DNA of 33,248 nt, from positions 1 to 33,248 of the forward strand of contig JAIRLY010000264.1 in assembly GCA_031259075.1 (NCBI GenBank). The letters run 5' to 3'. The stretch comes from Dysgonamonadaceae bacterium (GTDB lineage: Bacteria; Bacteroidota; Bacteroidia; Bacteroidales; Azobacteroidaceae). Below the pieces are notes generated by a model. The model was not told where the DNA came from, did not search any database, and worked only from the letters and a program-made list of their open reading frames with translations. Positions 28,572-33,248 of the stretch are shown in pieces (within the stretch, counting starts at the first letter, position 1; each line of letters starts with the position of its first letter). A program made the translations under genes and the position numbers.

Positions 28572-31500
28572 TTATTTATTTGTCTCCACATATTCCGAGG
28601 GCGACATTCCGAAATGATCTTTGAAGATATTACTGAAGTAAGCGTGCGAAGAAAAACCAACGGCGTAGGCAACTTCTGCAATCGACATTTTTTTGTTTGT
28701 CAGTAACAAAGCGGCTTGTTTCAGCCGGAAGTTACGGATGTAATTTCCCGGCGATTCGTTGATAATTGCTTTTAATCGGCGATTGAGATGTACACGGCTC
28801 AATCCCAATTCATGACTCATGGATTCGACGCTTAAATTCGGGTTATTGATTTGTTCCCGTAGTCTTTCGTTAAACTTCAAGAATAGCTTTTCGTCCGAAG
28901 AAACCACTTGTATTTCCGCTTCCGTATCATCCGTCCCGCTTCCGTATTTCCCTTTCAATTTTCTTCGCAACTCGATGAGTTTTTTTATTCTTGTTTCCAA
29001 ATGTTTCATATTAAACGGCTTGGGGATATACGAGTCCGCACCCATTTCGATACCTTCTATCCTTTGTTCCACATTGGTCTTAGCGGTTAATAAAATAATC
29101 GGGATATGACAGGTTTTGTCATTGCTTTTCAGAATTTTACATAAATTCAAACCATCCATTTCAGGCATGACAATGTCGCTGACTATTAGATCGGGTATAT
29201 GCTTTAATGCTTTACTTAGTCCTTCTTTTCCATTATTTGCTTTATAAATTTTATATTTAGAAGATAATTCGGAATTAATATAATTCAAAATATCTATGTC
29301 GTCTTCCACTAACAAAACGGATCGAGCATATTTCGTTTCTTTCTTTTCTTCTTCTTGATTTGCATCTATTCCTTTTTCGCACAACTGAACGGATGGCTGG
29401 ACCATCATTACTGTTGCTTCTCCAATTGTATTTCCAAATTCTTCCGGTTTATATTCATTTTTATCTAAGGGGAGAAGAATGGTAAATTTACAACCGTTGC
29501 CGGATTCACTTTCAACAAAAATTTCTCCATGATGCAATTCAATCATCATTTTAGATAAATGCAAGCCAATTCCGGTACCCATTTTGGTATTCACTTTGTT
29601 ATCTCTCACTTGATAGAAACGATCGAAAATATACGTTTGATTTTCTTTTGCAATGCCAATTCCGGTATCTTTTACGCTTATTTCGATTTTTCCGGCGTTA
29701 ACTCTCACATAAATCGTTATACTTCCTCCTTTATTGCTAAACTTGAATGCATTAGAAAGTAAATTAAAAATAACTTTATCAATACAATCTCTGTCGATAT
29801 AAACATTCGGTAAAGGATTTTCAACGATCAAATTGAAATTTATTTGCATGCTGACAGCTAATTCCCGAAATGAATCCATTATTTTACTGATAAATTCTTC
29901 TAATGACGTTTCCTCTATCTTTAATTTCAGTTTTCCCTTATCTACAGCCCGTAAATCCATCAATTGATTTACCAAGCGAAGAATACGTAATGCATTCTGA
30001 TGTATTATTTTATAGATTGAAAGAGTTTTTTCGTCTTCTGTATGTTCTTCCAGTTTTTCAATCGGACCAAGAATAAGCGTCAATGGAGTCCGTATTTCAT
30101 GAGAAATATCCGTAAAGAACTGAAGTTTACTTTCCGACAGTTGTTTTTGCTGTTCTTTCTCCATTAATATTTGTTTTTGCTTCATCCGGTTGTTCAGATA
30201 TAAATAGATGAAATATGCGATTAGAAGAATTAAGAAAGCGTAAATAATTTTAGCCCAAATACTTAACAAGAAAGGTGGTTCAATAATTACTTTGATTTCT
30301 CTTTCAAGGAAATTCGTTTCGTCTAAAGTTGCTTTGATTTTGAAAATATATTTACCCGGATTTAAATTTGTATATGTGATGCTTCGATTTGGATTATTTA
30401 ATAAACGCCAACGTTTGTCGAAATTTTCCATTTGTGTGTAATAAAGCACCCGTTGAGGCATACTGTATTCTAAAGCGGCAAATCGAAAAGTAAAACTTCT
30501 CCGATTGTATTTCAAACGAATAGTTTCCGATTCATCCAGCGATTTTTCAAGAATAGAAGATTTTCCTACTTGAACGGGTTCATTATAAATCAGCAAATCC
30601 GTAAAAGCCAGATGCAGAAGGGAATTGCTATAGGTAATATGCGAGGGAATAAAACTTGTCAAACCATTTATACCGCCAAAATAAAAACGATCATTTTTCC
30701 CTTTATAGTGGCTGCCTCTTCGAAATTCGTTACTTTGTATTCCATCTTCTGCATAAAAATTAAGACAATCACCCGTTTCCGGATTGTACCGACACAAACC
30801 GTTTCCGGTACTTAGCCACAAATAATGTTCGGAGTCTTCTTCAATTCCATTGATCATATTATCGGGAAGACCGTTCAAAGTTGTTTTTTTCGTAATTTTT
30901 CCGGTTTTTATATCCATAAAATAAAGGCCGAAAAAACTACCAATCCATATATTCCCTTTATAATCCTGATTGATAGCATAAATTAGATTGGTATTTATAT
31001 GATCGTTCAAAAGCGCCGGATTAAGAAACGTTTTTGTTTGCGGATTAAAGCGATTAACGCCATTCGATGTGCCAATCCATATTATATTATCCTTATCCAG
31101 ATACAACGTGTAAATCCATTCGTTGAATGTTCTGGTCTTTTTGAGATTTGTGTTATTCGGTTTATAATATTTAATCTGTTTCGTATTCAAATCCAGACTG
31201 TTCAATCCGCCGCCGTTTAATCCTATCCAAAGGATTCCATTTTTGTCTTGAACAAAAGACGAAACATGATCATGTTTCAATTTATTTGAAGTATTCAAGC
31301 TATTATAATGAGAATCAAAATTTTGTGTTTTTCTATTATATCGAAACATTCCGTTTACATACGTTCCGATCCAGATATTTTTATCTTTATCTTCGAATAA
31401 TGCCGTAATCACGTCATCCTGAAAATTTTTCGTATTCCCTGTGAAAAAATGTTCTATCTTCTGATTAGACGGATTAATCCTGTATAATCCATTTCCATCC

Positions 31501-32624
31501 GTTCCGATCCAGATATTATCAAAACTGTCTTCCAATACGGAAATAACACAGTTAGTTCCAATACTCCGGTGGCGTTCAAAAGGATTGAAACCATAGTTTT
31601 TGAAATTATTTCCGGCAAAAGGAATAAATAATATTCCTTTTTGATAGAGAGCGACCCAGATATTTCCCTGTTTATCTTCAAAAAAATGGTGTATTTTGGT
31701 TTTTGTCAAATCGCATGACTCCACAATTGGATCCACAGGCGGTAATTTTTTCCCGTCCGGACTGTAACGGATAATTCCGGCGCCGTCTGTTCCTAACCAG
31801 ATATTTCCCTTTTTGTCTAATTTCATTGAAAAAATCTGATTTTCCAAAGCAGAATTACCTGTTTTTAAAACGGTGAAAGTTTGAGAAGGTCTATCAAAAA
31901 TATTCACGCCGTTTCCCAGTGTTCCGATTAAAACACGGCCATACGAATCTTCGCAAATAGAAAAAACCCGATCGTCGTTTAAACTTCCCTTGACAGCCGG
32001 ATTGGATTTAAAATGTTTCACCGACTGAGTTTCAGGATTAAAAAGGAAAACGCCGTTTGTATAACTTCCAAACCACAAATTTCCAAAGCTATCTTCAAAT
32101 GCGCAATCAATATTATCATCTGTTAATTCGCTGTTTTTTTTATTGTAAAAACGAGGTTTCAATGTTTTTGCATCCAGGCAAATGATACCATTATTGGGAT
32201 ACGAAATCCAGATGTTTTTATGTTGATCTTCAAGAAGCCAAGTCACACGGTCTAAATAAAAAGGAATTGTATCTTGAATAAGAAAAGGGCGAAAACTGTC
32301 TTTTTGACGGTCATATTGTAATAAGCCGCCCATAGAACCAACCCAGAATATTCCTCGACTGTCTTCAAATATAGTATATACATAATTTCCACGCAATGAT
32401 GTAGAATCGTTCGGTTGTTCCGAATAAACCGTAAAATTGTATCCGTTAAATTTATTTAAACCGTTTTCGGTTGCAATCCAGATGTAACCTTGTGAATCTT
32501 GATAAATTTGCGATATATGACTGTTTGAAAGACCTTCGTTTGGAGTCCAAAGTTGAACTTTTTCAGCCTTAAGTATGATAGGAAGAATGGATAAAATAAT
32601 TAAAATAAATTTAACGTTTTTCAT
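28572..32624 (-). CDS. Hybrid two-component system regulator (HTCS): Reg_prop propeller, Y_Y_Y, TM, HisKA, HATPase, REC, AraC-type HTH
   Basis: Repeated IWIGT/GNIWIG propeller motifs; SHEIRTPLTLILGPIEKLEEH H-box; NLLSNAFKFSNKGG / DTGIGIAKENQ / GTGIGLHLSKMMIELHHG ATPase boxes; VLLVEDDIDILNYI...LIVSDIVMPEMDG receiver; VESMSHELGLSRVHLNRRLKAIINESPGNYIRNFRLKQAALLL AraC HTH. Start revised to ATG at 32624 (MKNVKFILIILSILPIILKAE signal peptide). Confidence 0.95.
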   Translation of the reverse strand: MKNVKFILIILSILPIILKAEKVQLWTPNEGLSNSHISQIYQDSQGYIWIATENGLNKFNGYNFTVYSEQPNDSTSLRGNYVYTIFEDSRGIFWVGSMGGLLQYDRQKDSFRPFLIQDTIPFYLDRVTWLLEDQHKNIWISYPNNGIICLDAKTLKPRFYNKKNSELTDDNIDCAFEDSFGNLWFGSYTNGVFLFNPETQSVKHFKSNPAVKGSLNDDRVFSICEDSYGRVLIGTLGNGVNIFDRPSQTFTVLKTGNSALENQIFSMKLDKKGNIWLGTDGAGIIRYSPDGKKLPPVDPIVESCDLTKTKIHHFFEDKQGNIWVALYQKGILFIPFAGNNFKNYGFNPFERHRSIGTNCVISVLEDSFDNIWIGTDGNGLYRINPSNQKIEHFFTGNTKNFQDDVITALFEDKDKNIWIGTYVNGMFRYNRKTQNFDSHYNSLNTSNKLKHDHVSSFVQDKNGILWIGLNGGGLNSLDLNTKQIKYYKPNNTNLKKTRTFNEWIYTLYLDKDNIIWIGTSNGVNRFNPQTKTFLNPALLNDHINTNLIYAINQDYKGNIWIGSFFGLYFMDIKTGKITKKTTLNGLPDNMINGIEEDSEHYLWLSTGNGLCRYNPETGDCLNFYAEDGIQSNEFRRGSHYKGKNDRFYFGGINGLTSFIPSHITYSNSLLHLAFTDLLIYNEPVQVGKSSILEKSLDESETIRLKYNRRSFTFRFAALEYSMPQRVLYYTQMENFDKRWRLLNNPNRSITYTNLNPGKYIFKIKATLDETNFLEREIKVIIEPPFLLSIWAKIIYAFLILLIAYFIYLYLNNRMKQKQILMEKEQQKQLSESKLQFFTDISHEIRTPLTLILGPIEKLEEHTEDEKTLSIYKIIHQNALRILRLVNQLMDLRAVDKGKLKLKIEETSLEEFISKIMDSFRELAVSMQINFNLIVENPLPNVYIDRDCIDKVIFNLLSNAFKFSNKGGSITIYVRVNAGKIEISVKDTGIGIAKENQTYIFDRFYQVRDNKVNTKMGTGIGLHLSKMMIELHHGEIFVESESGNGCKFTILLPLDKNEYKPEEFGNTIGEATVMMVQPSVQLCEKGIDANQEEEKKETKYARSVLLVEDDIDILNYINSELSSKYKIYKANNGKEGLSKALKHIPDLIVSDIVMPEMDGLNLCKILKSNDKTCHIPIILLTAKTNVEQRIEGIEMGADSYIPKPFNMKHLETRIKKLIELRRKLKGKYGSGTDDTEAEIQVVSSDEKLFLKFNERLREQINNPNLSVESMSHELGLSRVHLNRRLKAIINESPGNYIRNFRLKQAALLLTNKKMSIAEVAYAVGFSSHAYFSNIFKDHFGMSPSEYVETNK

Positions 32625-32649
32625 GTATTCTAATTTATTAATTAACTGA

Positions 32650-32681
32650 CAAAGATATAAAAAATGCATTTGAGTTACAAA
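32650..32681 (-). promoter_or_regulatory. Bacteroidetes-type promoter for the HTCS gene (TTTG-N20-TATCTTTG)
   Basis: Minus strand: TTTG (32678-32681), 20-bp spacer, TATCTTTG (32650-32657), 25 nt before ATG 32624; matches the TTTG-N19-21-TAnnTTTG consensus. Confidence 0.65.
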
Positions 32682-32765
32682 CAGGAGGTATATGGGTTAA
32701 ATCTTTTTTTTGAGGAGCTATTTGTCAGAGAAAAGTTCCCTTCTGTATTTTGTTTCCAATCCATC

Positions 32766-32827
32766 TCCAAAGTCCTTTCAGGACTTTGGACACTTGTCCC
32801 TAACGGGACAGAAGGCAATGTTTTGCC
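32766..32827. repeat. Cluster of three consecutive perfect hairpins
   Basis: TCCAAAGTCC-tttca-GGACTTTGGA (32766-32790); TGTCCC-taac-GGGACA (32795-32810); GGCAA-tgtt-TTGCC (32814-32827). Confidence 0.75.
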
Positions 32828-32916
32828 GGACAAAGGAAAGCCGGAGGTCTTCAATATGAATAACCCCTCTCTATTCTTAGTTTTTAACTTTTAGTTCTTA
32901 GTGGGTCACCTCTCAT

Positions 32917-32955
32917 GCCCCGAAGAAGGGTGACGATACGCCCCGAAGAAAGGTG
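32917..32955. repeat. Direct repeat pair GCCCCGAAGAA(G/A)GGTG, 23-bp period
   Basis: gccccgaagaagggtg at 32917-32932 and gccccgaagaaaggtg at 32940-32955. Confidence 0.75.
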
Positions 32956-33053
32956 CCCTCCGTTTTAGAGAATAGGGGACGTTCTTTCAGGACATCCCAC
33001 ATTCTCCAAAAACAGAAGAATTATTTTTCATAGCGCCTCAAAAAAAGAATTAA

Positions 33054-33248
33054 CCCGAAAATGAATTGCTTGCCTATGTGTCGTTCGGCAGTTATACGCC
33101 TGAAACGGTAACAACGGAACATCTTTACAGAGATAACGGGAATGTGATTTGTGCGGCGGAATATGTTGACGGATTTATTTACGGATATACCGGAAACAGT
33201 GATTATGAATCGGTCAACTTTGTCAAATTGACAAGCGACCGGACGGAA
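33054..33248 (+). pseudogene. Start-less fragment of a probable Bacteroidetes surface/adhesin-type protein, running off the window
   Basis: Open frame after TAA at 33051-33053: PENELLAYVSFGSYTPETVTTEHLYRDNGNVICAAEYVDGFIYGYTGNSDYESVNFVKLTSDRTE; no ATG in this stretch; the AAEYVDGFIYGY pattern is reminiscent of secreted Bacteroidales proteins with T9SS sorting domains. Confidence 0.4.

Noticed and set aside
32664-32894. 76-aa plus-strand ORF over the HTCS promoter
   Set aside because: Consists mostly of the promoter and hairpin repeats; no signal or domain recognised; treated as non-coding.
32766-32955. Possible CRISPR array
   Set aside because: Repeats are different hairpins and one imperfect direct pair, not regularly spaced identical repeats; no cas genes.

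Overview
The window is from a low-GC member of the Bacteroidota and is dominated by a type IX secretion system (T9SS) super-locus. Plus strand: 3' part of a G+C-rich transglutaminase-like gene (1-892); a FAH-family hydrolase; PorU (C25 sortase-like peptidase); PorV; IspF; a subtilase (S8) with a T9SS-type C-terminal domain; XseA. Minus strand, convergent with xseA: the giant SprA/Sov translocon. Plus strand again, divergent from sprA: PorP/SprF, GldK, GldL, GldM, GldN and one short ChrA-type chromate transporter. Minus strand: a small winged-helix protein, a TPR protein, GyrA and a full hybrid two-component system (HTCS). The right end is a non-coding stretch rich in hairpins, followed by a start-less fragment of a probable surface protein that runs off the window. 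The T9SS itself is known biology. The least-explained signals are: (i) a dispersed 9-bp unit (RRRRRRAAT), in short arrays at gene edges or domain junctions and read in different frames and orientations; it forms part of the PorU N-terminus, the subtilase propeptide/catalytic junction, the GldK lipoprotein signal peptide (inverted copies) and the GyrA C-terminal tail; (ii) a Gly-rich insertion in GldL; (iii) a hairpin mosaic at 32766-33006; (iv) an abrupt composition change near 892. No RNA genes, CRISPR arrays or intact transposases were seen. All assignments come from reading the sequence; no searches were run.
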